A stretch of 64,000 bases of DNA from Spodoptera frugiperda (taxonomy: Eukaryota; Arthropoda; Insecta; Lepidoptera; Noctuidae): positions 2,232,001 to 2,296,000 of the forward strand of contig NC_064218.1 of the NCBI RefSeq assembly GCF_023101765.2, in the 5' to 3' direction. Within the stretch, counting starts at the first letter, position 1; every line of letters begins with the position of its first letter. Of the stretch, positions 1-14,100 are shown piece after piece. The position numbers and the translations under genes are program-made. The notes under the pieces were generated by a model that saw only the letters and a list, made by a program, of their open reading frames with translations, ran no database searches and was not told the origin of the DNA.

Positions 1-1799
1 AAATATACAATTCAATAGACCATTATTCGAATTTCTCAAAACAGAATCCCTCTCCTAAGTTCCCAGATAGAAACGAAACGATTTAAAAGAATTAATCAAG
101 TATTTCTTTGAAAAGAACTTAAGAGCCCATTTGATGATTTTAAGACTTTAAGTAGGTTGGTTTCGAACAATCTTTACTTACTTAATATCTTTTACGAATC
201 GGTTACTAAGCTCCAAAAAGCCTTTTTATATCGAATGCTAACAAACTTAAGTGGTAATGTAAATAAATCCTAAGTTAAGGCTTGAGGAGCGGCCATCTTG
301 TTTCTGTTCGACAGTCGGTAACTCAAAGTCCACAGTTTACATTTAAGTCTCTTCATTCGGACGCTAGTTTCAGCGAGCTATCAATAGCGCTAGGGCTTTG
401 AATTTCCAAAAACCAATCACAGGATCCTAGAGTAAAACTAGCATTTCCCCTTGCAATCTTACTCGATACCTAATGAAAACTGTAATATCGATTTTATAGT
501 CAGGATGCGTCGACCGACATCTGCACTACGCCACTCCCGTAGAATATAAAATGGTATACGTTCCCCCACCAACCTCATTTCATTATATCCCCCATCACTA
601 GCTTCAACATAAAATTCATAAACACAACTTGGAAAAATTGCGTTCAAAAAACCGCTGACATAGTTTTCATATCGACGGCCAACGTCCGCGTAAAAACTTA
701 TTTTATAACACAGAAAAAAATATCCTATTACACATTATGGCCGAATGGTTGTTTCGCTTTTTTCGGCTATTTTCGTCGTCCGTCGGCCTCCTTTCGTCAT
801 TGTCGTGTCGTGCCCGATTTGTGCCACGTCCCACGATTGGATCGCACTCTGGAACTACGTAAAGTCGCGACGACGAAGTTCGACATCAATTCTGTCGACG
901 TCATCTTTGCTCGATGAATTTCCTACAGGGATTAGTACGTATTATTCAGTGTTGCTCTGAAAATTATGCGGAAATAGCTGCTGTGAGGTTTTCGCCACAA
1001 TTTGCTGGAATCATCAAGGGTTAATGGGTTATTTGCGCTTAAAAGCGTCGGTAGTCAAAAGCGTGCTACACAAAAGATGATGTAGCAGCGTTGTGTGTTC
1101 TCATAATTTTGTAATTATGTTTGTAATCTGCGTGTGTATTAATGCTAAGTGATGGCTCACAGAGAGACGTAAATAACGTAAATAACAATTGCGCGTTGTA
1201 CGCCGTACATCAGTAACTACAGCGTGTTTTCTGCGAGTAAATATTCCACACAGTAACATAGTAGAATTTTAATCAAATGTTGATCTACTTCATTATTTAC
1301 AAGAGTAATTTATACATGAAAGATATGAACTTAAGGCAATGAAATACATGAAATATCAACCGAATAGTAACAAATTCTTGAAGCTACTTCTGGCTCCCGC
1401 AGTCCGTTCGACATAAAACTCATCCATCGACGTTTCATGTCTTAAAAAGTTGCTGAATTACCATTTCTAATTCTTTCCTCGTTCTTAATTAATTTTCTTC
1501 GATAATTTTTCGCCTCAGTTTTCTTTTTACAACTTTTCGGCATCGTTAAAAAATGCCTGATTCATTACTTACTATGTCGATTTGACAGTTGATTCCAAGA
1601 ATTTTTCCATCTCAGCATTAGTTAGCGTGGCTCAGTTTTTAATTAATCGAGTCTCGTCAATTAAGAGCGCGGTGTTAGTTAAGAACTTAAGATGTTAAAA
1701 AGCAAAAAGAATACAATGTAGGTTCGAGCTGTAAGTTCAAGACTATAATCGGGCGTAATTTATCTAAACAGTACGAGTTTATTTTACAATCATCCCTAG

Positions 1800-2010
1800 A
1801 TGGCTTCATATTATAAATGTGTAAGTATATTTGGATATTTGTACGTCAATCACACTGAAACTAGTGAACGCATTTTGATGAAATTTGGTATACAAACTGA
1901 GCTGACAGAGGTGATTAGATACATTTATCACACGAGAACGCGAGCGAAATCGCTGGCAGAAGCTAGTATTGGTATAAATCCAACTAAACAATTCTATACT
2001 AAATTCCTGT
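1800..2010 (+). repeat. lepidopteran non-LTR-like 3' repeat, family R
   Basis: TGGATATTTGTACGTCAATC, GATGAAATTTGGTATACA and GCAGAAGCTAGTATTGG mark it. Related copies: 7575-7790, 33700-33772 and an inverted one at 53695-53770. Confidence 0.5.
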
Positions 2011-2194
2011 TGAGATGGGACGTGGTACAGGTGTACAACAAAGTAGAGGTATGGTTTAACCTCACCTAGTTTAATTTGAATTAAACTAAGGAATCAAAAG
2101 CTATGAAGCATTAACAGCAAATAGATGACTAAATTGTATTTCAATATGCGTTTGAAATTATTATTAAAATATAAGACGTGTATTTTTTTTATTA

Positions 2195-2380
2195 CGGTAA
2201 TTATGACGTCACTTGTAGGTAAATATAGGTTAAAATGACGTATTTGCTCCCATTTCTAAACGTTGATTCGTTTTACCTAATTATAGTATAATATAAAAAA
2301 AATACGTGTCTAATATATTTTCATTACCTATCTGACGGACTAAATAGAATTTTAATTTTCATACTCTGTCATCATCCTTA
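2195..2380. repeat. dispersed repeat (TGACGTATTTGCTCC)
   Basis: About 140 bp matches 7020-7171 (shared AATACGTGTCTAATAT, GACGGACTAAATAGA and GTCATCATCC) and more weakly 35750-35885 in an ABCB8 intron. No inverted ends or coding frame seen. Confidence 0.6.
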
Positions 2381-2610
2381 TTGCAATCATATAAAATCCT
2401 TTAACCAAAAATCTTCTATGAACCCACTTATTTACTGTAAAACAAAACCATAAAAGTATTTGTTCACTGAACCGGTCCGTATTCTACAAAATACATTCCT
2501 AGGAATCCGTATCTCGTTTCGTAGCAAAAGGTACGTTGGAATTGAGTTAAGGTATGTTGCAGTGACTTCTAAGTTGGCACTGCTGCACTATTGAACGTTG
2601 TTTATAGGGC

Positions 2611-3607
2611 AAGTGACCCGGTTGTGGCCATCGACCCCTTTGTGGCCACTTGGGCCTTCAAATATTTATAACTAAGGCATGGACAAATAAATTACTCTGT
2701 GATGTACAGTATTTAAAATATTGAATATTGGAGACACTGATACCGTTGGCAGCTGTGATGTGTCAAACTTCACTTCGATGCAACAAGTCATTATTTTTAG
2801 TTGAGGGTGAAATTGTTAAGATCTTAACAAAAAGGCTAAGGCGAGCGGATGAGGATTTGGTTTTTATTTTTTTAATCTTTGCTTATTGTTTGGATGTTTA
2901 TGTTAATACTACATGAAGAATATATTGTCTAAGTGGAACTAAAGTTATTTTGTCGCCATATGTTTCTGAAGGGGGATTATTAGAAGGTGGCCACTAATGG
3001 AGACAAAATTATGAATTTCTCCATCTTTGGCCACGCGACTGGCCAAAACTTTTGTACATAAACGCCCCACTTCTAGTCATTTATCGTAATTTATTTATTA
3101 TTTTTCCTTGGCTTTACATATCAACAAATACATATTTTTCATTTTCAGAGATGCAATAAATTGCCTTCACACAAAGGGAGGTCAGTTTACTTTGCAGCTT
3201 TTACCAACGTCATATTAATGTTGATCTCTTTATTTGTAAGTTAAATTCAAGTGAAGTAATAATATTTCATATTTTCCAGACTAAATTAAAACCATTGTTT
3301 CTAAAATGTCAAATTTAATTAATAAATTTTGATTACTTTTATTGTATTTTTTGATGGCCAGAACTGGCACACGACCGTGGCCAGAAATGGCACGAATCTG
3401 GCCAAAAATGGCACAAACTCCCTTTTTTTTTCTTTTTTATACAGTTATTTTTCTATTGGACGTTCTTTAAAAAAAGGGTTTTCTTAGGCAAGATTAATAC
3501 ATGTTAAATGACTTTTTACAAGAAATATGTTCGTGATAACGAAAACTATAAGTTAAGAAAGCCTCAAAGTCGACAAAATTCTTAAAGTGGCCACAACCGG
3601 GTCACTT
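2611..3607. mobile_element. 997-bp DNA-transposon-like element with perfect 20-bp TIRs
   Basis: AAGTGACCCGGTTGTGGCCA at 2611-2630 is exactly mirrored by its reverse complement at 3588-3607. The interior repeats TGGCCA/TGGCAC motifs in clusters near both ends (2641, 2987-3045, 3355-3415). A 62-codon frame at 2728-2916 is the only ORF and is not recognisable as a transposase, so it is probably non-autonomous. I see no clear target-site duplication. Confidence 0.75.
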
Positions 3608-3718
3608 ACGATAGTCGTAGAACTGTGTATTTGACTGTTGACTTGATCTTGGTAAATGTAGCCGCGGTATTGTAAGCGAGGGTGTCGGGTGTAATTGATT
3701 TATTGTAAAACATTTTAA

Positions 3719-3906
3719 TTTTATTATAACTTTCTTGAGACATACTAAATTAATGATCTTATGTTATCGGCTTACTCTGTTTGCACTGTTTGACGAGGAA
3801 CTCGACTAGTTTCAAGCATTGCTAGAGGCTCATATTCATGAGCAGCATTCCGCGACATACGACGCGGCGATTGTAGCAGTGCAACAATCGCTGCGTGAAA
3901 CTAACC
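3719..3906. mobile_element. MITE family C (CTCGACTAGTTTC)
   Basis: Starts TTTTATTATAACTTTCTTGAG and GTTATCGGCTTA, then ACTCGACTAGTTTCAAGC; the right end is truncated. Members at 12240, 25092 and 56215 share the order of these blocks. Fragments are also seen at 31590, 33890, 38965 and 56105. Confidence 0.65.
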
Positions 3907-4394
3907 TGCATGATATAATTATTTTATGTTTTTTGTGTCCATTGGTGGTACTGATCGCTTATCATCAGGTGATCCGTATGCTCGTTTGCCTCCTATTCCA
4001 TAAAAAACTTAGTAACCTTCATAAGATCTCATGTTCACATTAACAAACGAGCAATATAGCAAAAAATCCATGTACACAGCAACACTCAAGCTATACCAAC
4101 CAGTTTATCATGATCTCGCTTTATATGATCTTTGCCCACATTCAACGGTCAGCTTATACTGGTTGGTTATCGTATGTACTACCATACCATCTTTGTTTGC
4201 CTCTTCGCGGAAAAGTGAGCGTAAATAAAAGTTTAAGTCAATAAACACGAACGAAATTAGAAATTCAAGGAAACCGTTATTTATGAAACTAAATACAAAC
4301 ATGTTTGCAATAAAGAACATTGGAAGTTGCGACTTTTAACTAGACTGATTCCTGCTAACTAATAAAAGTTTGTACATATATTTACTCACTACCC

Positions 4395-4735
4395 CTCAGG
4401 AAGTTTTGAGGGGGGGGAAATCATCCTATGACTTCTCTCGCCTTGGGCAAGACCAGAGGGAGTGTCAGACTCTTACTGACTAAAAACCATACCGTTCCTA
4501 CTCCTGCTTTTCAAACCGGAGCCCCAGTAACTCACTAGGTACTCCGCAGCTCTGGGTCGGCATCAGCCCTACTGGGCCCTATCTGTAGTGGTCTGATGGC
4601 TCTTTAAGGCGAATGCGACGCGCCGTAAACACGAATCTGGTTCTGGACGGGTGGCGACTTACCCTTACTCGCCGTCCGCAGACCCTTAGGGTGGCCGGAG
4701 GTCATACCCCTCAGGAGATAGGAGTATGTTCAAAA
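4395..4735 (-). mobile_element. interspersed repeat family A
   Basis: Defining blocks: TCATCC-ATGACTTCTC, GAGTGTCAGACTCTTACTGA, CTAAAAACCA, TTCCTACTCCTGCTTTTC, CCGGAGCCCC. The A-rich end of the - strand copies (ATGATTTTCCCCCTT plus A-run) suggests a retroposed element whose 3' end is at the left here. I do not recognise a tRNA head. Nine copies are found in the window. Confidence 0.6.
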
Positions 4736-5120
4736 ACTTTAAGAACAAAATAAAGTAGATATTGTTCATCTAATCTGGTCACTGTCAACTAGTAGGTTGC
4801 TTAAGCAAGGTGCCATAAAACTAAAGAATAAAACCTAAAAAAAAAAAATGTATTATTATTGTAGCATGAATTTCCGTAAAGTAACGCTTGATTCTATTGT
4901 ATATGCTATAAAACTGTTAATATTTAGAATATAATTCGTCGGAAATAATTCATTTGTGTAATTCTAATAGGAATTACTCTTAGTATCCCGAAATCGGAAA
5001 TTAATTTACTCACATTCGTATTTGTGTATTAATTATTATAATTTCTTGTGTATTTGGTTGGTTTCTAACAACCGCGTTAAAACAAATTGATGAAATATTA
5101 ATATTTTGTTTTATTTTCAG

Positions 5121-8100
5121 GTCTTACACGGGGAAGGGTCTGAAGACTGGACCCTACAAATCAAGTTTGTGCAGAAGAGGGATAATGGCACTTATGAATG
5201 CCAGGTAAGAAATTTATAATTATTAGTATTTCTTACTTTATTTTATTTTCAGCCATGGTCGTCCCACTGCAGGGCAAAGGCCTCCCTACTCTCCTTCCAC
5301 TCCTCTCTGTGCAGAGCTTTCTGTGGCCAATCCTTATCGTAGGTGTCAAGTTCGTCCTGCCATCTCTTTCTGGACCTGCCGCGACTTCTGTCTACGTTCA
5401 CTCTTCTTTTTAATTATTATAAGTTCTCCACGAATTCCTGGTTCGTACCTTTGTCATACATTCTTCTTTCTTACTCTTAAAACCCAAGAAAGGATAATAT
5501 TCTGGCTTTTCTCGAACCTCGTTTTTCTCCTTATTAAAAGGTTGGCAACGCACCTGTGACTCCTCTGGGGTGTCCATGTGCGACGCTGATCGCTTACCAT
5601 CAGGTAACGCATCTACTGGTTTACCCCCTATTCTATAAAAATACCTGATTAAATTAAAAACCTCGTTAAACAATTATCACAAAAGAAACTACAAACCAAA
5701 CAGTAACAGAACAACGTCTAAGCATGCACTTAGCATCTCCTCATCCAATATACATTTACACTCATGATAATATCACGTTCTGTCTCAACTAAACTCTATC
5801 TACAGAGTGTTGTGGCGAAATTAAATTCAAGAGAAGCAATTTGAAGCAGTAATAGTCAGGGTACAGGCAAAAGTGTCGTTGTTTCTCAGACTAAATGCTA
5901 ATATCCCCGTCGGTTGTAGAGCTGCATTAAAATCTACGATGTTGACTATTTAGAAAGAAGATTTGTAAAAGGGCTCCTTTGTAATTGGTTTTTGTTTCCC
6001 TAAGGGATAATTAGTTGGTGTGCTTTTGTTGTTTACTTTATAAGCTCTCTTTGAGGATTTTTTTTTCTGTAATTTGTAGTGAATATTTGTATTTGTTTAT
6101 TTAAACTTATTGCACAATTTTAGTACAATGGCGGACATAACGCTGCAGATACTTTCTTGACAATCTTTAGGTGTTACGGAGACAATACGGTAGGTGCATA
6201 GGTTTGGTTACATTATAATATAATGAAACCAAAAAATATTGATTATACCTTCCTTCCGAGCCATAAAGAAATATAATAAATGAAATTTTCACCTCCGTTA
6301 ACCAATAAATACGTCGTCACGATGCAATTTAAAATATCAACGCTGTACATTTTACGACCGAAAATTACAGAACAAATAAAAGAGACAAAAAATTGCGAGA
6401 ACGCACTGACTGATTGCGATTCCAACTCGAATACCTTCATAATATTTCGTACGAAATGAAATTTATAGAAATCGTAAAGTAATCCACAATAGGTATATGG
6501 GATGCGAGGCGAAATTTTTAATTAACGACGAAATTAAACGCGGCCTTGTCCACCGTCGAAATAAAAACGGGAAAATTGAATCGCCCTTTGTTATACATAT
6601 TTCGTGCGCGACTTCACCCCGAAATGTACGGAATAATCAATTAAGATCGGGCGAAACCGGGTCGAAATCAAATTTTCTTGGGTTGTTATGAAAAAAGGGG
6701 TTGATTTTAATAAATCCACGGTTTTATGGTTTTGTTTTATACGTTGTACGGTTGGTGACGCGTCGCGTCGGGTCGTGGAACGTTTGTTGAGTTTTAGCTT
6801 CGCTCTGTATAATCCTTAGGGGGATGACGCGATAATCACCGCGCTTTAGGGATTAACTGTTATGCTATGGCGCTGTTCATATTTGTACCTACTTACAGCG
6901 ATTATAAATGGTATTTTGCTTTCATAGCCATGCAGGCATGCATAGGAATTGCCGCATAGAACTTACGTTTATAAGTCTGCTGTTTATAGGATATAACTAT
7001 AATGGGTCTAATTTCATATCTATGATGTATTTTCTCCCACTTTTAAACTTTGATTCGTTTTATCTAAGTAATTGTCGTCTTATATGACAAAAATAATACG
7101 TGTCTAATATTTTATCATTACCTAATTGACGGACTAAATAGATTTTTAATTTTCGTACCCCGTCATCATCCCTATTACGCGTTATTCAATTACTCTCCGT
7201 TTTACTCCAGCATTAAAAGTAAATACGTCTTTATTCAGTAAAAAGATTCAAATAAACAAATATATCGAATTAAAGCTGTATTAATGGAAACTGGGATCGC
7301 TAATAAATCAGGGAAAATGTTTCAGATTCCAAGAAAAATGTTAATATTTTCGTATTAAAAATTATGTGAATTTATTTATTGGTTCTGTTTTCAATTATAA
7401 GCTGCCGTGGTAATATACATATAACGAAGTATATCGAAATCACCAAAATGTTTTTTTTTTATTACGTAACCAACGTGTCTTAATTGCGCCATCATTTGCT
7501 GGATGATGTGACGATGTGATGGAGGGCCAAATGCGGCAGAGCTGAATTACAGTATTAAATCACACTAATATTAAAAATATGATAGTTTGTTTGTTTGGAT
7601 ATTTGTCCGTGAATCACGCTGAAACTCCTGGACGGATTTTAATAAAATTTATCATACAGACAAGGTATGAACTGACTTGCGTGATAGGATACTTTTTATC
7701 CCACAGAAACTGGCTGACAGAAGCAAGAAACAAATTGTTAGACTACTTTTCATTTCGAAAACGCAAGCAAAACCACTAGCATAAGCTTGTATGTTATATA
7801 GGAGATCTTACACTAATAAAGTAAAGCGTTATATATCGTATATACAACGCTTTACCTAATGTAGTCGGACGCTAACACCATTTAGGTTATGCAACCTCTC
7901 TGCAAGCTTCGTAGCATTTCGTAAACTAAATGCTTAACTGATGACCAGAGTACTAACTCTACTAGTTTATTTAATACTAGCCTCTGCCAACGGTTTTCCT
8001 CGAGTTTCCACGATAAGAAATGATTGAATATAAAAAAATATAATAATTTGTCGTATTTATAATACATGCTTCTCACAGCGATTTTGCTTGCAACTTGACT

Positions 8101-11100
8101 AGAAAAGGAAACCTTTACTTTTTTTGAGCGAAAATATAAGTATCTAGACGACCCACGTTAGTATTCTGTTAGAATGCAGTACTGTCCCAGTCTAACCAAC
8201 TCTTTCAAGTAACATATATGCAGTTAAGTTCTTCCATCATCGACTAAACTACCCGTGCATTCATGTGACAAGAATATCAATTTTAAAGCCTTAGGAAATT
8301 GACAAGCTTCATTTTCAAACATGAATAACGGAACACAGTATACCTGTACATATATAGGAATACTATACAGGATATAACCTCCTTTTACAACCCATTCAAT
8401 ACTTTTGCTGTGACCTACAACAGTAACTATTTAGGACACAAGCTGTGCACTATAACACAAGAAGTCTACGTATTTCGTAGTCGTGTAGCAATTTCGTAGC
8501 GCCGTAGCACGTCGTAGTAGTTTCGTAGCACCTTCGTAGCAGTAAAGAGGTCGATTCTTTGCATTTTACACAATACTAGAATGTGCACTTCAGTTAAATT
8601 TTCAAGATAGTAACTTCGGTATTCTGTTAGCATTGTTCAATGGTTTCTAGATAAAATATACGTGACATAGAAATTTAACTAAAGTTATAGGATATTAACT
8701 TTAAGACGTGTTCTTAGACGTTTATTAGGAGTTTTAATGTATCACGAACCTCTCCTAAATTTTGAGCAGATAGGTGACATTTAACGACTATGTACTACTA
8801 TACCGGAGTAATATCACGGCCTCACAGAAAACCGACGTGAAACAATGCTTGCGTTGTGTGAGTGAGGTTACCGGAGGCCCAATTATCCCCCTCTCTTCTC
8901 AATCTTCCCAATTCCTTACAATACTTAAATTTCTAACCGCTGGCCGGTAACGCAACTGTAACGCCTCCGCTGTTTCGAGTGTCCATGAGCGGCGGCGAAA
9001 TAACTAAATAATCCCATAATCATTATCTTTCCAATAAGACAGTAATTAACAAAAACTTGGGAGAATCCGTTCGCGTTTCGTATTAATTAATTTTGTCACA
9101 TACAAGAGACGTTTACAAGAAGATGTGAAGCTATCGTGCGAGAGTAATGACACATCTGTATATACGGTACGTACCTAGGTACCTATACGAGTAACCGATA
9201 CATAAAAAGACGATCAGAATGTCAATTCTACCGGATTTTCTTTTAAGTCTAAATCTAGACTGGCATTTGTCCGGATTCTTCAATTTTAGTTTACATATGT
9301 AGACAATTTCGAGAATGATCATACAAAAAAAATATTATAACATAAAGGGAAAATTGTAGCGTGTATATATGTTTTTAAAATAAACAAAATTCATAGTTGT
9401 TTTAATAAAAAATATAGAATATCGACAGCATTTTCATTGTGTATATTTTTATTTGAAGGTTAAATAAAAAGATGTGTAACATTTTTGTAGCTATTTTTAG
9501 AAACATAACATAAAAACAATTCGGTTTAAAATTATAGCATAGCCGAGGCTGAATAATAATATATCGATAGTTACAACGTTGTGAAAAATAAACATGAAAT
9601 AAAATAAATATTTACGCAGAGGGAAGATATTTATAGATATTGTGTTTGAAACTTTTATCAAAACATGAAACTTGCTGGTAATTGAGTGATTGAACAGAAA
9701 ATGTTGTCATATAAATTTATTATTAGTGAAGAATCAAATATGTCTGTGAGTAGACTACACTAGGGAGCGTACAATGCTCTGCGGATCCAGTGCAATAATG
9801 CGTTCAAAGCACTGTTGTGGCTTCCACGTTTCTGTATCGCATCAGCAACGTTTACTCTACCGACGGATTCATCAGCTGCCTGCGTAGAAGTCGTCAGCTT
9901 TAGCATCGCAGAAGAACACTGGGTACACTAATAAAAAAATAATGATAATATGTAGTTGCACGGTTGACACATGGCAACCGGCTGCCGTGCTACGGGTAGC
10001 GAGTTCGATTCCCACACAAAGTAACTATTCCCACACGTGTGATCCACAAATTGTTGTTCTGGGTCAACGTGTCATGTTTATCATATCAATTGGATGTTTT
10101 AAAAAAATAAAACAGTTTTGGAACCCTATGCAACACCTCTTCGTAAATTACCAAGGAGACTTATAATTATCTCCCTTCAACCCCATACAAAATCAAAATA
10201 GCATTTACATAAAGGAGTTCACTAACCAAACCAGCTACGGAACTCCATACAACACATCTAATGGCCCAACCTAAGGGAAATCTACGTCTCCCTAGAGCCT
10301 CGCCACACAAAATAAAAATCACCGAACCTTCTGTAATTGCCTGTTGAGTAACCACATTACAGCGTCATGTTCACTCCGCACACGTCTCTCTGATTGTTTT
10401 GTCGGCTCACAACTACAACACATTGTTATTTGTAAACTATACACACCACACTTACACACACACACATACAAACAGACGTACAGACATACAGACCACCCTT
10501 TCAAGAACCGCCAAGCTTTTATTTCACTCGTAAATTGTTTACAGCCTTACAAAACCTTACAAAACCTTTCTGTTTGTTCCTTATATTTCGTATTTACATA
10601 ATTTTCGTTTTATGGAAACGAGTAACTGTATCTGCTAGCAAAAGTTTATTGACTTGTGTTGGTTAATTTTATTTTTTTATTAACTTATGTTCGCAGCTTC
10701 GCTTGCGTGGGTTTGTGACTAAATGTTCTAAAATAAAAGTAGCCTATGTTATTCGTTAGTACATCAACTACCTGCTAATAAAAGTCTTGACAAAATTGGT
10801 CCCGCCATTTCAGAGATTAGCCGGAACAAACAGACAGATAGACAAAAGTCAAAAAGTATATATTTTGGTACTATATGTATCGTATGTATATGGATATATT
10901 TAAAATCAGTTACTTCAATATTACAAACAGACCGCAATTTTATTCATTATTCTAGATTCTAGATGTATTAATGTGGTGTGTTTAGTCGGAGCAACTGCTT
11001 TTACAGCCAGGCTTGAGAACTTCACTGCGCTACTAAAAATACAACTTCTATATAACCCCTGACTAGTCCATTCGAAACTACACTTTGAACAAGCACCTAG

Positions 11101-14100
11101 CTTAATTAACAGACAGACTAACAGACAACTATTTATTTATTTATTTGTTGATATCAAAAGTACCTGCTTAAGGTTTAATTAAAATAAATGCTTTGATTTT
11201 GACTTTATACAACATTTTTCAAAATAATATCTTTAGGAGCCTTTACTAAATAGGTACAAATTGGACTAGGTAATAGGTAACTGAAACTGACCGGTATGCA
11301 TAATTAATTAAGACGAGTGATTCATAGTGTCAGTTTCATAGCTCTCTGATATGATGCTGATACATAAGGTGTTCTAAAATTATCTGCCACAGCTTTAATG
11401 GGAGGTAGTGTTGCGTGTGAAGATTACAATAGTGAAACAATTTCGTACCTTGGACCAGTTAACACAATTTGAAAACCTAAAAAAGTTAAATGAACTTTCA
11501 CTCGACTCTGCATAAAGTGATTCAGAAATACGCACCACGCGTCTTTAGGGATAGAGACAGTGAATGAGACAGTTTATTCATGAAAAAATATCGACATATC
11601 AAACATATATACAATATCTCTTTCCTTTCTTTACAAAGAAATCTACTATTTTTGTATGAAAAAAAACTCATAATAATCAATAATTTATATTTACTATTGT
11701 AATCTTCAAACACAACACTACCTCCTACTGAACCTGTGGCAGATAATTTTAGAGCACCTTATACATATATCAAAATTTAGGCTGATATCTCAGGTTGTCC
11801 TACGCCTAGACCCAACCATACATTAATACTATCCCTTTACAGTATATTACGAACAACAAACCCAAAATAATAACGAAATATTTACTATTAACTAACGTTC
11901 CTGTTTATCTACCAACAACCAGGCGATTACAAAGCACTTTCATAAACGTGTCTACGCCATTCTCCTAATAACAAGCAATATTATAATTTTAACCAACAAT
12001 TCGAAGCCCGGTCTTTAGAAGCAGTATTTCGATAAAATCTTTTAACAATAGTTGGATATTGAATTCGTATTATATTGAAAACTGTATCGATGGTATCTTC
12101 TCTCACATTGTTTTACTCGACTGGTAGGTATCATTATTTTATTCAAACGTAAAATTGTATGATGTTTCAGAGATATTAAACTGTTACTGCTGTTAAGATA
12201 AAAAAAAATATCAATGATATTTTTTGAGATGAAATAAGAGCTTTATTGTAACTTTTGTGAGACATACTTAATTAATTTATTATGTTATCGGCTTACTCAC
12301 GTAACTGTTTGACGAAGAACTCGACTAGTTTCACTGGGACTGAGTAGCAGCGACAATCGCCATGTCGTGTGTCATGACTGTTGCATAGCTTGAAACTAGT
12401 CGAGTTCCAGTTCGAGCCATGCTAGAGGGTCATATTATAAAAAAGATTAAAGTAAACCCTACTATTTAGAACTTAAAGTCCAGAACCGGCCACCAGCCAT
12501 TGGCAGTTAACGATACGCAACGCAACGTCACGCCTTTCATTCCCGAAGGGGTAGGCAGAGGTGCACATTACGGCACGTAATGCCACTATACAATGAACAC
12601 CCACTTTTCACCATTTGTGTTATAAGTCCCATGTAACAGTTGACGATATGTGAACAAAAAATGTAATGAAATTCATGTGTACCACGCATATTACTAGTTA
12701 CTTAACATTTTGAAATTGAAACACCTAATAACTTTAGTCACTACAAATGAATCAAAACCGACGTTTTACAGTTTTGACCATTAAATTAATCAAATTAGTA
12801 AAAACAATAAATACTTAAAAACAGCTCATTAAAAATAAAACGGAGGCTCTACGTCATAATTTCGTTTAACATGTACAGAAGCGTGACGTCACGCGATATT
12901 TCGACTCGAACCATCAACGTTATTTATTGATTTTACTTTTTTTATTTATTTGTTGAGTCTAAGTAATATTTTGTGCAGAAAAATATAATTACAAAAGTAG
13001 CGACTAAATGCCGTACTCAGAATCATTTAATAGTTACTTAACCCAATCCTTACAAATTAATTGTTTTCGATACAATAAGGAATAGTTTAAGTAATTATTA
13101 AATGTCTCTGAGTATGACTGATATTTGAAGTAGTACAAAACACGCTTAATTAAATTCCATAAGTATTCGACTACAGCTATCAACCATGCCATAATACGAT
13201 AGCCATCCCTATAACTATTGCAAAAGTCTATTGTGTGATTTTTATATCTTATTACCTTTATGTTTCACGTACAAGAAAAGAGCGTATTCTTTTTTAAAAT
13301 GCCGGCAACGCCCCTGAGGTACAATCATGGCTGAAGTCTATGTCTAAGTCTAACGCACCTGTGACTATTCTGCTGTTGCGGGTGTCCATGGGCGGCGCTG
13401 ATTGCTTACTATAGAATAGGAAGAGGAGGAGAAGTATAAATATGTAATATTAAATATAAAAAAAAATCATAAAAAATGTTGCCATTGCCTTTACCCCTGG
13501 CCATGCCATAGTTTTACCGCATTGCTCATATTCTTCACTCTACTTCCAAACACATAAAATTCCAAGAAGTTCGGTTAAGTAGATAAAGCATACCAAACAA
13601 ACTAACTTTCCCATTTATAACATTAGCTAAAACACTAATAAAACTCAGACATAAGACTTGAAAATCTTAAATACTAGTCAAACAACGAGTATATATACGT
13701 AATAATAACGCTTCACACATAAAGCAGGTACTCCTTTCAAACTCGAAGCTGACACACTGACCCGATTCCTTTCTCGTACGCTCGATGCCATATGGGGTAA
13801 GCAGGTTGACATACTCATCCGAAAATAATGAATTATTAATTATGGTTCCTCCTCCCCTCTTAATATGGTTGGAATTGTAATGTATTAGCTGTCTCTGTTA
13901 TTTTTGTTTTAATTAAATGAGACGTGTATAATTAAAAGTTATAATTACATAATTAGTAAAGTTATTATTACCTTTACATAATGATTATATCACATCGACT
14001 GCATGGTTGACGCGGTGGCTAGGCAACTGGCTGCTGTGTAACAGATAGCGGGCTTGAATCGCCACACAGAGCAACTCTTTGTATGATCCACAAATTGTTG

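Larger units (their letters stand above)
1..5120 (+). other. intron of the dpr gene upstream of its first visible exon
   Basis: I see no exon for the start of Ig domain 1, although the exon at 5121 begins in mid-domain in phase 0, so this stretch is read as intron. It holds a non-LTR-like repeat (1800-2010), a short direct-repeat family member (2195-2380), a 20-bp-TIR element (2611-3607), a MITE (3719-3906) and an interspersed repeat (4395-4735). The GC-richer stretch 650-1000 and the stretch 1150-1650 match nothing I recognise. Confidence 0.6.

Noticed and set aside
8455..8560. CRISPR-like array
   Set aside because: Repeat words are short and unevenly spaced, with no spacer structure, in a eukaryotic genome.
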